DNA of 32,156 nucleotides from Candidatus Sodaliphilus limicaballi (lineage in GTDB: Bacteria; Bacteroidota; Bacteroidia; Bacteroidales; Muribaculaceae). Location of the stretch: the NCBI GenBank assembly GCA_018065815.1, contig JAGHSP010000373.1, positions 1 to 32,156 of the forward strand, written 5' to 3'. Shown here piece after piece: positions 1 to 7,233 of this stretch (positions within the stretch are counted from its first letter, which is position 1; the number at the start of each line of letters is the position of its first letter). The notes under the pieces were generated by a model that saw only the letters and a program-made list of their open reading frames with translations, made no database searches and was not told the origin of the DNA. The position numbers and the translations under genes are program-made.

Positions 1-3
1 GTT

Positions 4-20
4 AAATCAGAGCAATCTGT
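4..20. repeat. Copy 1 of a degenerate dispersed repeat
   Basis: These 17 bases match positions 28719-28735 in the same orientation with two mismatches (AAATC[A/T]GAGCA[A/G]TCTGT). Both copies sit in intergenic DNA and are followed by further loosely similar text (AATC, GTGAG, CTGTG). The next bases here, about 33-56, are GTGAGGTCCGTGAGATCC-like short repeats. Its function is unknown. The similarity was read by eye. Confidence 0.45.
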
Positions 21-121
21 TATTAATCTTTTCGTGAGGTCCGTGAGATCCGCGCGGGGGATTCTGCAAAAATTATTTTGGAGTATGGTTACTTTATTTG
101 CTTAAATTCCCAAACAACTTG

Positions 122-129
122 CAAAATTA
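122..129 (-). promoter_or_regulatory. Possible leftward -7 box (TAATTTTG)
   Basis: On the minus strand this is a perfect TAnnTTTG box. No convincing TTG or TTTG lies 19-21 bases upstream, so it is a weak call. It would drive a gene beyond the left edge. The rest of the 300-base stretch before tyrA holds AT-rich DNA, the degenerate repeat and the tyrA terminator. I see no gene in it. Confidence 0.25.
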
Positions 130-195
130 CAAAAAAATAATGAATGCTGAAAAACAGGACTCGAAATTTAAGCAATCATTTCCCATTTGGGACAG

Positions 196-232
196 AAAAA
201 ATACCCCCAGCGCCGAATAGCGGCGGAGGGGG
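196..232 (-). terminator. Rho-independent terminator of the aromatic operon
   Basis: Read on the minus strand, an arm of five C is followed by a CGCCG/CGGCG inner stem with a 5-base loop. The two stems are separated by a small symmetrical internal loop, and the hairpin closes with five G. After a short TA comes a run of six T (plus-strand A 196-201). It lies about 70 bases past the tyrA stop and is the natural end of the pheA-tyrA transcript. Confidence 0.8.
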
Positions 233-300
233 AGAGATTCGGATATTGTCTTGCTTGGCAATAAATTAGTAATATCTTTATATAACTCGCTAAATTCGGG

Positions 301-1083
301 TTACTTGATATTTTCACGCACTTCTTCTAGGAATGCCTTCATTGCCTTGCTATCCTTATTGTCAATTATTTCTTGCAGGCGGGTGAGTTTTTCCTTGATT
401 TTGTCGAGCTGGTCGTTGGTGTGCGGGTTGAAGAGGATTTCTTGCAATAGGTAATCATCTTCGCTCATGAGGCCTTGCGCGATGGCCATGTGACGCTTGT
501 AGGTGGTACCGGGAGCGTCCTGGTGCTTCATCACGCTGCCAAAGACCAGGGTGCTGGCAAAGGGGATTGACAGTGAGTAAGCTATGGTCTCGTCGTGCTC
601 GGCAAAGGTGTATTCCCTGATGTTGAGATGCAGGCTGTTGTATATGTCTTTAAAGAATACACGTCCCAGACAGTCGCCCTCGCTGATGATGATGGCGTTC
701 TCGCTGGCAAGATTGCTGAGCGAAGCAAAGGTGGGGCCAAACATGGGATGGGTGCTCACAAATGGGTGACCGCAGTTCTTGTAAAATTCGGGCAATCCTG
801 TCTTGACCGAGGCGATGTCGCTGATGATGCAACTTTGTGGCAAGTGGGGGAGCACTGCCTCAAAAGCGGGAATGGTGTACTTGACCGTCACTGCGTTGAT
901 GAGGAGTTGCGGCTGGAAGGCTTCAATCTCGTCCATAGTGGTGAAACGCATGGCATTGAATGTGAAACGCAGGCGTTCAACATCGGTGTCGTAGATTGCA
1001 ACATCGTGGTTAAAGCTGAGCACGTCGCACAAGAATGATCCCATCTTGCCGGTTCCCATAATAAGAATTTTCATGCGGTCCAT
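301..1083 (-). CDS. tyrA: Prephenate dehydrogenase
   Basis: The product of 260 residues oxidises and decarboxylates prephenate to 4-hydroxyphenylpyruvate, the precursor of tyrosine. A Rossmann nucleotide-binding motif GTGKMG lies at residues 10-15, and STHPMFGP and the later H-rich helical part fit the TyrA family. It is at the short end for the family and has no chorismate mutase or ACT domain; the mutase is supplied by the gene upstream. The start ATG overlaps the upstream stop codon by one base (TAATG), which implies translational coupling. A second Met at residue 4, just before the first beta strand, is an alternative start. It is the last gene of the pheA operon and is followed by a strong terminator. 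Confidence 0.9.
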   Translation of the reverse strand: MDRMKILIMGTGKMGSFLCDVLSFNHDVAIYDTDVERLRFTFNAMRFTTMDEIEAFQPQLLINAVTVKYTIPAFEAVLPHLPQSCIISDIASVKTGLPEFYKNCGHPFVSTHPMFGPTFASLSNLASENAIIISEGDCLGRVFFKDIYNSLHLNIREYTFAEHDETIAYSLSIPFASTLVFGSVMKHQDAPGTTYKRHMAIAQGLMSEDDYLLQEILFNPHTNDQLDKIKEKLTRLQEIIDNKDSKAMKAFLEEVRENIK

Positions 1084-2165
1084 TACTTTTTGCCTTCAAA
1101 GAGTGAAAGTTGCAGGTTGACTGATTCCTCGTGAATGGCTTGCATCACTTCTTTCATGAACTCGGGGTTGAGTCCAAGAGACTCGGCTTGCTTGACGCGA
1201 CGTTTCATGATCTCGTCGTAGCGTGCAGCCTGCACAATCTGCATGTTGTGTTCTTTCTTGTATGTTCCGATTTCCTTGGCGATGCGCATGCGCTTGGCAA
1301 GAATCTCGAGCAGCTCATTGTCGCAATGGTCGATGTGCTGGCGCAGGGTGGAAAGGTTCTCGGTGCTAACGTGAGTGTCGCGCACAACGAGAGCGTTGAG
1401 AATGACGTTCAGGTTGTCGGGTGTGAGCTGCTGGTTGTTGTCGCTCAACGCTTTGTCGGGGTCGCAGTGGCACTCGATCATGAGACCGTCAACACCCATG
1501 TCGAGACTTTGCTGCGAGATGGGCGAGATGAGTTCGCGCCTGCCGCCCATGTGTGACGGGTCGCACACGATGGTGATGTTGGGTATGCGGCGATGCAACT
1601 CCACAGGTATGTGCCATTGTGGCTCGTTGCGGTAGAGGTGCTTGCCGTAGGCGCTAAAACCACGGTGAATTGCACCGAGTTTGCGTATACCGGCATTGTA
1701 GATGCGCTGAATTCCGCCAATCCATAGTTCGAGATCGGGGTTGACGGGATTCTTTACCAGCACGGGCACGTCTTCGTGACCACGCAATGCATCGGCGATG
1801 TCTTGCATGGCGAAGGGGTTGGCAGCAGTGCGTGCGCCAATCCAGAGGAGGTCGATGCCTGCGTCGAGGGCTGCGTTGACATGCTCGTGTGTTGCGACCT
1901 CGGTGGCGGTGTACATGCCTGTTTCTTTCTTGACCTGCTGCATCCACAGGAGCCCTTTCAGGCCGACGCCTTCAAAGCCTCCGGGCTTGGTGCGGGGTTT
2001 CCAAATGCCTGCACGGAATATCTTGACGCCGTTAGCTGCTAACTGGCGTGCTGTGTCGAGTAATTGTTCTTCACTCTCGGCGCTGCAAGGGCCTGCTATT
2101 ACAAGAGGTTGGTCGGGATCAACGCCAGGGAAAGTGATAGGTTGTAAATCGTTAAACATTTCCAT
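1083..2165 (-). CDS. aroF: DAHP synthase / chorismate mutase fusion
   Basis: The N-terminal three quarters is a DAHP synthase of the small type I-beta/KDO8PS-like class. It condenses phosphoenolpyruvate and erythrose 4-phosphate into the first shikimate-pathway intermediate. Motifs seen include VIAGPCSAES, RAGIWKPRTKPGGFEG, GARTAANPF, VLVKNPVNPD and CDPSHMGGRR. The last 90 or so residues are an AroQ-type chorismate mutase helix bundle (LRQHIDHCDNELLEILAKRM). So the first step and the branch step to prephenate lie on one polypeptide, a common Bacteroidetes arrangement. I choose the ATG at 2165 (360 residues). It lies 13 bases after the upstream stop, whereas a longer frame would need a TTG start at 2192 and overlap that gene. 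ATG at 2159 is also possible. The fusion often lets prephenate feed back on the synthase, but that is not visible here. Confidence 0.92.
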   Translation of the reverse strand: MEMFNDLQPITFPGVDPDQPLVIAGPCSAESEEQLLDTARQLAANGVKIFRAGIWKPRTKPGGFEGVGLKGLLWMQQVKKETGMYTATEVATHEHVNAALDAGIDLLWIGARTAANPFAMQDIADALRGHEDVPVLVKNPVNPDLELWIGGIQRIYNAGIRKLGAIHRGFSAYGKHLYRNEPQWHIPVELHRRIPNITIVCDPSHMGGRRELISPISQQSLDMGVDGLMIECHCDPDKALSDNNQQLTPDNLNVILNALVVRDTHVSTENLSTLRQHIDHCDNELLEILAKRMRIAKEIGTYKKEHNMQIVQAARYDEIMKRRVKQAESLGLNPEFMKEVMQAIHEESVNLQLSLFEGKK

Positions 2166-2178
2166 ATTTATATATTTA

Positions 2179-3372
2179 TTAATTGTTGTCAATATTTAGC
2201 ACACGCTGGGTTGCTTGCTGTATGTTGCTTGTTGAAGCACAGAGCGAGATGCGGATGAAGCGGTCGCCGTTGGTGCCGAAGATGAAACCAGGCACGACAA
2301 AAACCCTTGCCTTGTCGAGGATGCGTTGAGCGAATGCTTCACTCGACTCGGCGCTGTCAGGGATGCGTCCCCACAGGAAAAGGCCACGCTGCTGTGGATC
2401 GAATGTGCACCCGAGTGCCTGCATCAGTTGCTCGGCAGCCTTGCGACGCTCGGCATAGACCTGGTTGACCTGGGCATACCACTGTTCGTCGCATTGCAGT
2501 GCGCGCACTGCGGCAAGCATCATGGGTTTGTACTGGCCGGAGTCAACGTTGGACTTTACTTTAAGAATCCAGTTGATGAAAGTGGCGTTAGACGTGACCA
2601 TGCCCATGCGCCAACCTGGCATGTTGTGCGACTTGCTGAGGGAGTTCATCTCGATGGCGATGTCCTTTGCGCCTTCGACTTGAAGTATGCTCAATGGGGT
2701 GTCGTTGAGAATGAAGCTATAAGGATTGTCGTTGACGATGACAATGCCGTGACGGTGCCCGAAGTCAACCAAACGCTCAAACAGTGCTTTGCTGGCAGTC
2801 TTGCCAGTGGGCATGTGGGGATAGTTAACCCACATGAGCTTGATGTTGCTGTCCTTGACGATGTTTTCCAGTTGTTCGAAATCGGGCTCCCAATTACTTT
2901 CCTCGGTGAGGTCATAGTAGTGTATACTAGCGCCAGCAAGGCGGCTGACCGATGTATAGGTGGGGTAGCCAGGGTTGGGTACCAGCACGCCGTCGCCGGG
3001 GTTGATGAAGGCGAGGGTGGTGTGCAGGATACCTTCCTTGGAACCTATGAGCGGTAGCAACTCGGTGGCAGGATCAATTTCAACGCCATACCAACGTGAA
3101 TACCACCCGGCGTAGGCTTCGCGCAATGCGGGCAGGCCCACATAGGGCTGGTATCCGTGTGCACCGGGCTGTTGTGCCTCGTGGTACAGGGTGTTTATCA
3201 CCTCGGGGTGCGGCGGCTGGTCGGGACCACCCACGCCAAGGGAAATTATGTTGGCTCCCTGTGCGTTGAGCGCAGCGATTTCTTTGAGTTTGGTAGAGAA
3301 ATAGTATTCCTTGACCTCGCTCACACGACAGGCGGGTGTTATGTTATTGCTTGCTTTCTTCATATTCTCCAA
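2179..3372 (-). CDS. Class I/II PLP aminotransferase, probably aromatic
   Basis: The product is a fold-type I PLP aminotransferase of 397 residues, close in sequence style to LL-diaminopimelate and aspartate aminotransferases. Lys247 in SLSKSHNMPGWRMG is the expected Schiff-base lysine. NYPHMPTG (183-190), PNPGYPTY (132-139) and RIS near the C terminus are family landmarks. Its place between pheA and the DAHP synthase fusion suggests that it transaminates phenylpyruvate and 4-hydroxyphenylpyruvate to Phe and Tyr. This is inferred from context, since substrate range cannot be read from the sequence. The start at 3372 overlaps the end of pheA by 29 bases; a Met three codons later (3363) is an alternative. 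Confidence 0.88.
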   Translation of the reverse strand: MENMKKASNNITPACRVSEVKEYYFSTKLKEIAALNAQGANIISLGVGGPDQPPHPEVINTLYHEAQQPGAHGYQPYVGLPALREAYAGWYSRWYGVEIDPATELLPLIGSKEGILHTTLAFINPGDGVLVPNPGYPTYTSVSRLAGASIHYYDLTEESNWEPDFEQLENIVKDSNIKLMWVNYPHMPTGKTASKALFERLVDFGHRHGIVIVNDNPYSFILNDTPLSILQVEGAKDIAIEMNSLSKSHNMPGWRMGMVTSNATFINWILKVKSNVDSGQYKPMMLAAVRALQCDEQWYAQVNQVYAERRKAAEQLMQALGCTFDPQQRGLFLWGRIPDSAESSEAFAQRILDKARVFVVPGFIFGTNGDRFIRISLCASTSNIQQATQRVLNIDNN

Positions 3373-4183
3373 GTATTTTGAAGTCGTTGATGAGTGGTTT
3401 CACGGCGTCGATGCTCTGGCGGTAACGTGTGTAGTCGTTGTAGGTGAGGTCGACGTAGAATCGGTATTCCCACTCACGTCCTATGATGGGCAGAGATTGG
3501 ATTTTGGTTAGGTTCATGCCGTAAAACGAGAAGATGGTGAGTACAGCCGAGAGGCTGCCTTGATTGTGTGGCAGGGTGAACTCGATGCTTGCTTTGTCGG
3601 GTTTGCTGCCTCGGGTGAACTCGGGTGCGGTATCGGGGTCGGCGATGATGAGGAAGCGTGTGAAGTTACGCTTGTTGGTCTGTATGTCCTCGGCAAGGAT
3701 ATTGAGCCCGTAGAGTTCGCCAGCATACTTGCCGCACACGGCAGCGTGTCCCATGAGATTGTTGTTGGCAATCATCTCGGCACTGCCAGCGGTGTCGTTG
3801 GTCTCGACGAGTTTCATGCGAGGATGCCTCATGAGAAATTGCTCGCATTGCCGCAACGCCATGGGGTGAGAGTTGACCTCGACAATGTCGTCGATGGTCT
3901 GCCCCGGGAGGGCGACAAGCGAGTGAGAGATGTACTTGCGGAACTCGCCTATGACGCGATGGTTGCTCTGTCGCAGCAGCTCATGGTTTTGCAACAGGCT
4001 GCCAGCTATGGTATTTTCTATGGCCATGATGCCGAGCATGGAAGCGTCGCCACGCAGCACGTCCATCATCTCGTGAAAAGTCTCGCAGGGCACCGTGGTG
4101 ATGTCCTGGCCCTTGAAGTATTCGTGGGCGGCCTCGTCGTGGAAGCATCCAGCCACGCCCTGTATCGCTACTCTGAGTTCCAT
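3344..4183 (-). CDS. pheA: Prephenate dehydratase with ACT domain
   Basis: The enzyme converts prephenate to phenylpyruvate for phenylalanine synthesis. The first 180 or so residues are the dehydratase domain, with AIQGVAGCFHDEAA, IENTIAGSL and the catalytic TRF motif in NFTRFLII. The last 90 or so form an ACT domain (NQGSLSAVLTIFSFYGMNLTKIQSLP). The usual ACT motif ESRP, linked to Phe binding, reads QSLP here, so feedback may differ from the enteric enzyme. The ATG at 4183 (279 residues) gives the family-typical start MELRVAIQG. An in-frame ATG at 4216 lies inside the attenuator hairpin loop and is unlikely. It is the first structural gene after the leader peptide and attenuator. Confidence 0.92.
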   Translation of the reverse strand: MELRVAIQGVAGCFHDEAAHEYFKGQDITTVPCETFHEMMDVLRGDASMLGIMAIENTIAGSLLQNHELLRQSNHRVIGEFRKYISHSLVALPGQTIDDIVEVNSHPMALRQCEQFLMRHPRMKLVETNDTAGSAEMIANNNLMGHAAVCGKYAGELYGLNILAEDIQTNKRNFTRFLIIADPDTAPEFTRGSKPDKASIEFTLPHNQGSLSAVLTIFSFYGMNLTKIQSLPIIGREWEYRFYVDLTYNDYTRYRQSIDAVKPLINDFKILGEYEESKQ

Positions 4184-4194
4184 ATATTGTCCAT

Positions 4195-4223
4195 AAAAAA
4201 TCCCGTCACTGTTCATGGCGGGA
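4195..4223 (-). terminator. Attenuator terminator hairpin before pheA
   Basis: On the minus strand TCCCGCCA (4223-4216) pairs with TGACGGGA (4208-4201). This gives five GC-rich pairs, one C-A mismatch and two further pairs around a 7-base loop, followed directly by six T (plus A 4195-4200). It sits 12 bases upstream of the pheA ATG and 55 bases after the leader peptide stop. It is an intrinsic terminator inside the operon leader, as expected for attenuation. Confidence 0.8.
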
Positions 4224-4299
4224 CTCGTTATCTTTGTTAATCATCTAATTCTTGAAAAGTAGATTTAATTCATCAATTTAACTCAATACTGATTCCGCC
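4217..4299 (-). promoter_or_regulatory. Candidate antiterminator pairing
   Basis: On the minus strand GGCGG (4299-4295) lies just past the run of Phe/Tyr codons in the leader peptide. It is complementary to CCGCC (4221-4217), the 5' arm of the terminator hairpin. Pairing of these segments would prevent the terminator. Between them an ATCTA/TAGAT hairpin (4264-4260 with 4247-4243) could bring them together. A ribosome stalled on aromatic codons leaves GGCGG free; one that reaches the leader stop at 4278 would cover or clear it. The base pairing is seen; the mechanism is inferred. Confidence 0.6.
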
Positions 4300-4355
4300 T
4301 TTATTGTGTTAGAATAAAAGTAAAAATAATAGTAATATGAATAAAATCGAGTCAT
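4278..4355 (-). CDS. Phe/Tyr-rich leader peptide of the aromatic operon
   Basis: A 25-codon frame starts with ATG and ends with TAA. Codons 4-14 read F Y S Y Y Y Y F Y F Y: three Phe and seven Tyr codons with one Ser. It begins about 12-14 bases after the predicted transcription start and ends 55 bases before an intrinsic terminator that precedes pheA. A small frame with this composition, at this place in front of Phe/Tyr biosynthesis genes, is best explained as an attenuation control peptide that measures charged tRNA-Phe and tRNA-Tyr. It has no independent protein function. I know of no symbol for it. Confidence 0.85.
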   Translation of the reverse strand: MTRFYSYYYYFYFYSNTIKAESVLS

Positions 4356-4373
4356 ATAATCTTATTTATGCTG

Positions 4374-4404
4374 CAAACTTACCAATAAATATTGAAAATT
4401 GCAA
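4374..4404 (-). promoter_or_regulatory. Promoter of the aromatic operon
   Basis: On the minus strand TTG (4404-4402) is followed by 20 bases and TAAGTTTG (4381-4374), an exact fit to the Bacteroidetes -33/-7 pattern. Transcription should start near 4367-4369, a few bases before the leader peptide ATG at 4355. It is placed downstream of marC, so the aromatic operon has its own start. Confidence 0.75.
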
Positions 4405-4464
4405 TAAATATGTTATAAAATTGATAATCTACCCAAAAAAAGGATGTTTGTTGCGTTGATATTG

Positions 4465-5049
4465 TCATTGCCACAGATGGGAAATGTTGTCGGTGAAGAG
4501 TTTCACGGCAATGGCCATGAGGATGATGCCGAAGAACTTGCGTATGAAGTAGATACCGCTCTTGCCGAGGAGTTTCTGCACCTTGTCGGTGAGGCTGATG
4601 ACGATGAACACCCACACCATGTTGAGCGCAAGTGCAAGCATGATGTTGAGGTCGCTATACATGGCCTTCATGGAGATGAGCGTGGTGAAAGATCCCGCTC
4701 CTGCCAGCAATGGGAAGACAAGTGGCACAAGTGTCGCATCCTTAATGGGGCCGGCATTTTTGAAGATTTCAACGTCGAGAATCATTTCAAGCGACATGAA
4801 CAAGATGAGGATGGCGCCGGCTATCGCAAACGAACCAATATCGCAACCGAAGATTTTGAGAATGAGGTCACCGCCATAGAAGAAACCTATCATGAGCAGC
4901 CATGAATAGATGGTTGCCTTGGTGGCACTGACGTGCTTGCCAGTGGATTTTATCTGCAAGATGATGGGTATAGAACCTACGATATCGATAATACCCAAAA
5001 GAACAAGGAACGCGCTGAGCGTATCCATAATGCTAAAAGAAGAAAACAT
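4465..5049 (-). CDS. MarC family integral membrane protein
   Basis: The product of 194 residues has about six hydrophobic segments, typical of the MarC/UPF0056 family of inner-membrane proteins. Recognisable pieces are the N-terminal LLGIIDIVGSIPIIL, the central VPLVFPLLAGAGSFTTLI and the C-terminal KFFGIILMAIAVKL. The family's molecular function is unsettled; despite the name, a role in multiple antibiotic resistance is not established. Met8 at 5028 is an alternative start. It has its own promoter upstream and lies divergent from nadE. After its stop I see a run of seven T (minus strand) near 4434-4440, but no convincing stem before it. Confidence 0.85.
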   Translation of the reverse strand: MFSSFSIMDTLSAFLVLLGIIDIVGSIPIILQIKSTGKHVSATKATIYSWLLMIGFFYGGDLILKIFGCDIGSFAIAGAILILFMSLEMILDVEIFKNAGPIKDATLVPLVFPLLAGAGSFTTLISMKAMYSDLNIMLALALNMVWVFIVISLTDKVQKLLGKSGIYFIRKFFGIILMAIAVKLFTDNISHLWQ

Positions 5050-5093
5050 AAAATGGATGTATGGTTAATTAACGATTACTCTAAAAATCTGTG

Positions 5094-5123
5094 CAAAGGT
5101 AAGAAAAAAAATAAACATGCAAA
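5094..5123 (-). promoter_or_regulatory. Promoter of the marC-type gene
   Basis: Minus-strand TTTG (5123-5120) is separated by 18 bases from a perfect -7 box TACCTTTG (5101-5094). The spacer is one base short of the usual 19-21. The predicted start falls near 5088, about 40 bases before the ATG. Confidence 0.65.
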
Positions 5124-5197
5124 AGTTTATTGGCAGGGAGTTTTAAGTGTGATGAAAAAACATGCGGCAAAATGGTGCTTGATTGGTGGTTTTTTTG

Positions 5198-5205
5198 TAC
5201 CTTTG
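5198..5205 (+). promoter_or_regulatory. -7 box upstream of nadE (TACCTTTG)
   Basis: A perfect TAnnTTTG box ends 23 bases before the nadE ATG. The -33 element is poor: the nearest TTG (5179-5181) is 16 bases away rather than 19-21. It lies in the 180-base gap between the divergent marC-type and nadE genes. Confidence 0.55.
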
Positions 5206-5228
5206 TAAGTTATTTATTGTATAGAGTA

Positions 5229-7214
5229 ATGTTACAGAACAAACCTACATATAAGACTGACTATGGATATGTGCGCGTGGCGTCGGTTGTGCCGTCGCTC
5301 AATGTGGCCGATGTGGCTGGAAATGTGCACAATATCATCAAATCATATAACGAGGCAAGAGAGGAAGGCGCCCAGGTAGTGGTGTTCCCTGAACTTGCTG
5401 TCACGGGTTATACCTGCGGTGACCTTTTCGGCAACGAAGCTTTGTTGGATGAGGTGGAACTGGGAATCGAGGAGATTGCTCGCAACGTGGTAGCTAGCGG
5501 AGGTATCGCTATTGTGGGTGCACCGTTGCGCGAGCGTGGCCACTTGTATAACTGCGCCATCGTGATGACATGCAACAATGGCATGTATGTGGTTCCCAAA
5601 ACTTATTTGCCTAATTATAAGGAGTTTTACGAGAAGCGTTGGTTTACTAGCGATAATATTACCCGTGGGGCGATCACCGAGATTTCGATTAATGGATTAA
5701 AATATCCGTTCGGCACTAACATGATCTTTGAGTGCGGCAGGTTGAAGCTGGCAATCGAGATATGCGAAGACTTGTGGGTTCCGGTTCCTCCAAGCAGTAT
5801 CGCAGCCATTAATGGGGCAAATGTCCTGGTCAACCTCTCGGCCAGCAATGAACTCGTGGGCAAGCATGACTACCTGGTGAATTTGATTAAGCACCAGAGC
5901 AACCAGTGCATTGCGTCATATATTTATGCCTCATCGGGCTATGGCGAGTCAACCACCGACCTAGTGTTTGCCGGCAATGCTATAATAGCTGAAAACGGAA
6001 GCATAATCAAGCAGGGCAAGCGATTCTGCACTACACCGCAGATGTCGGTTGCCGACGTAGATCTTGAAGCCCTTGACAATGAGCGTAGGCTTAACGGCAG
6101 TTTCACTGACAGTATGCTTCAGTTTACACGTCAATACAAGTATATCCCTATTGAGTTTGACCCGCTAGATTATGAGCATGTGAAACTAGAACGCAAGGTG
6201 CGCAAGATGCCCTTCACCCCTAATGAGACGTCGCGATTGAACTCACGTTGTGAAGAAATCGTGAACATTCAGACGCAGGGGCTGATGCGCCGCATGGACT
6301 TCACCCACACGAAGTCGCTTGTAGTGGGGATCTCTGGCGGACTGGATTCAACGCTTGCGCTTATGATAGCAGTGCGGGCCTTTGACCGGCTAGGCCTTGA
6401 CCGCAAAGGTATCTACGGAATCACTATGCCTGGTTTTGGAACGACCGGACGCACCCATAAGAATGCTGTGGCGCTGATGAATGCACTGGGCATTACTGTG
6501 AAAGAAATCAGAATCGCTGATGCAGTGATGCAACATTTTGCCGATATCGAGCATGATCCCGAAGTGCAGGATGTGACATATGAGAACAGTCAGGCACGTG
6601 AACGCACCCAGATACTCATGGACTACGCCAACAAAGTGGGTGGCATGGTGCTGGGCACTGGCGACCTGAGCGAACTTGCACTAGGCTGGGCTACGTATAA
6701 TGGCGATCACATGTCGATGTACAACGTGAATTGCAGCATACCCAAGACACTGGCCCGTCATCTCGTGATGTGGTTTGCGTCGTCGATGAATACCAGCAAC
6801 CCTACTGGCATAGTGATACACGAGACCTTGCTCGATGTGCTAGACACCCCGATCAGCCCCGAACTTACCAAGGCTGATGCCCAGGGCAACATAGCGCAAA
6901 TGACCGAGGATTTGGTTGGTCCCTATGAACTGCACGATTTCTTCTTGTATAACATGCTTCGTCATGGTTTCGGGCCGGAAAAAATCTATTTCTTGGCACG
7001 CAAGGCCTTTGCCGGCATGTATGACAATGCCACTATAAAAAAGTGGCTCACAACATTCAGCCGCCGATTTTTCAACCAGCAGTTTAAGCGTTCCTGCCTG
7101 CCTGATGGTCCAAAGGTGGGAAACGTGTCACTCTCGCCCCGTGGCGACTGGCGCATGCCTAGCGACGCATCAAGCGGGTTGTGGTTGAAACAATGTGAAC
7201 AATTACCTGTGTAA
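5229..7214 (+). CDS. nadE: Glutamine-dependent NAD+ synthetase
   Basis: The enzyme makes NAD+ from nicotinic acid adenine dinucleotide, ATP and glutamine. The N-terminal nitrilase-type amidase half supplies ammonia; its catalytic triad reads Glu55 (FPELAVTGYTC), Lys124 (PKTYLPNYKEF) and Cys179 (EICEDLW). The C-terminal half is the ATP-pyrophosphatase synthetase with the P-loop SGGLDST and GTGDLSELALGW. I start at the ATG at 5229 (661 residues, family-typical). The frame is open further upstream, but that part contains the -7 box and does not look like protein of this family. It is the first gene of a run with tamB 19 bases downstream. Confidence 0.93.
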   Translation: MLQNKPTYKTDYGYVRVASVVPSLNVADVAGNVHNIIKSYNEAREEGAQVVVFPELAVTGYTCGDLFGNEALLDEVELGIEEIARNVVASGGIAIVGAPLRERGHLYNCAIVMTCNNGMYVVPKTYLPNYKEFYEKRWFTSDNITRGAITEISINGLKYPFGTNMIFECGRLKLAIEICEDLWVPVPPSSIAAINGANVLVNLSASNELVGKHDYLVNLIKHQSNQCIASYIYASSGYGESTTDLVFAGNAIIAENGSIIKQGKRFCTTPQMSVADVDLEALDNERRLNGSFTDSMLQFTRQYKYIPIEFDPLDYEHVKLERKVRKMPFTPNETSRLNSRCEEIVNIQTQGLMRRMDFTHTKSLVVGISGGLDSTLALMIAVRAFDRLGLDRKGIYGITMPGFGTTGRTHKNAVALMNALGITVKEIRIADAVMQHFADIEHDPEVQDVTYENSQARERTQILMDYANKVGGMVLGTGDLSELALGWATYNGDHMSMYNVNCSIPKTLARHLVMWFASSMNTSNPTGIVIHETLLDVLDTPISPELTKADAQGNIAQMTEDLVGPYELHDFFLYNMLRHGFGPEKIYFLARKAFAGMYDNATIKKWLTTFSRRFFNQQFKRSCLPDGPKVGNVSLSPRGDWRMPSDASSGLWLKQCEQLPV

Positions 7215-7233
7215 AAAAGAGTTGATAAACTGA

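Noticed and set aside
181..192. Small palindrome TCCCATTTGGGA next to the tyrA terminator
   Set aside because: A 5-base stem with a 2-base loop is too small to mean anything by itself.
2166..2192. TTG start at 2192 for the DAHP synthase/chorismate mutase fusion
   Set aside because: It would overlap the aminotransferase gene and add nine residues without family resemblance; ATG 2165 fits better.
4229..4236. Plus-strand TATCTTTG matching a -7 box
   Set aside because: No plus-strand gene follows for about 1 kb, and it lies in the leader of a minus-strand operon, so it is taken as chance.
2326..4240. Long plus-strand open frames opposite the aminotransferase and pheA genes (for example 2326-3057 and 3560-4240)
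   Set aside because: They lie antisense to clearly conserved genes, have no recognisable domains and are products of codon bias on the other strand.
4206..4244. A 13-codon minus-strand frame (MINKDNESRHEQ) between the leader peptide and pheA
   Set aside because: It has no aromatic codons, ends inside the terminator stem and is explained by chance in the attenuator region; the aromatic-rich frame at 4278-4355 is the better leader.
5130..5228. Upstream extension of nadE to an ATG at 5130
   Set aside because: The extra 33 residues cover the predicted -7 box and do not resemble the start of NAD synthetases; ATG 5229 gives the family-typical N terminus.
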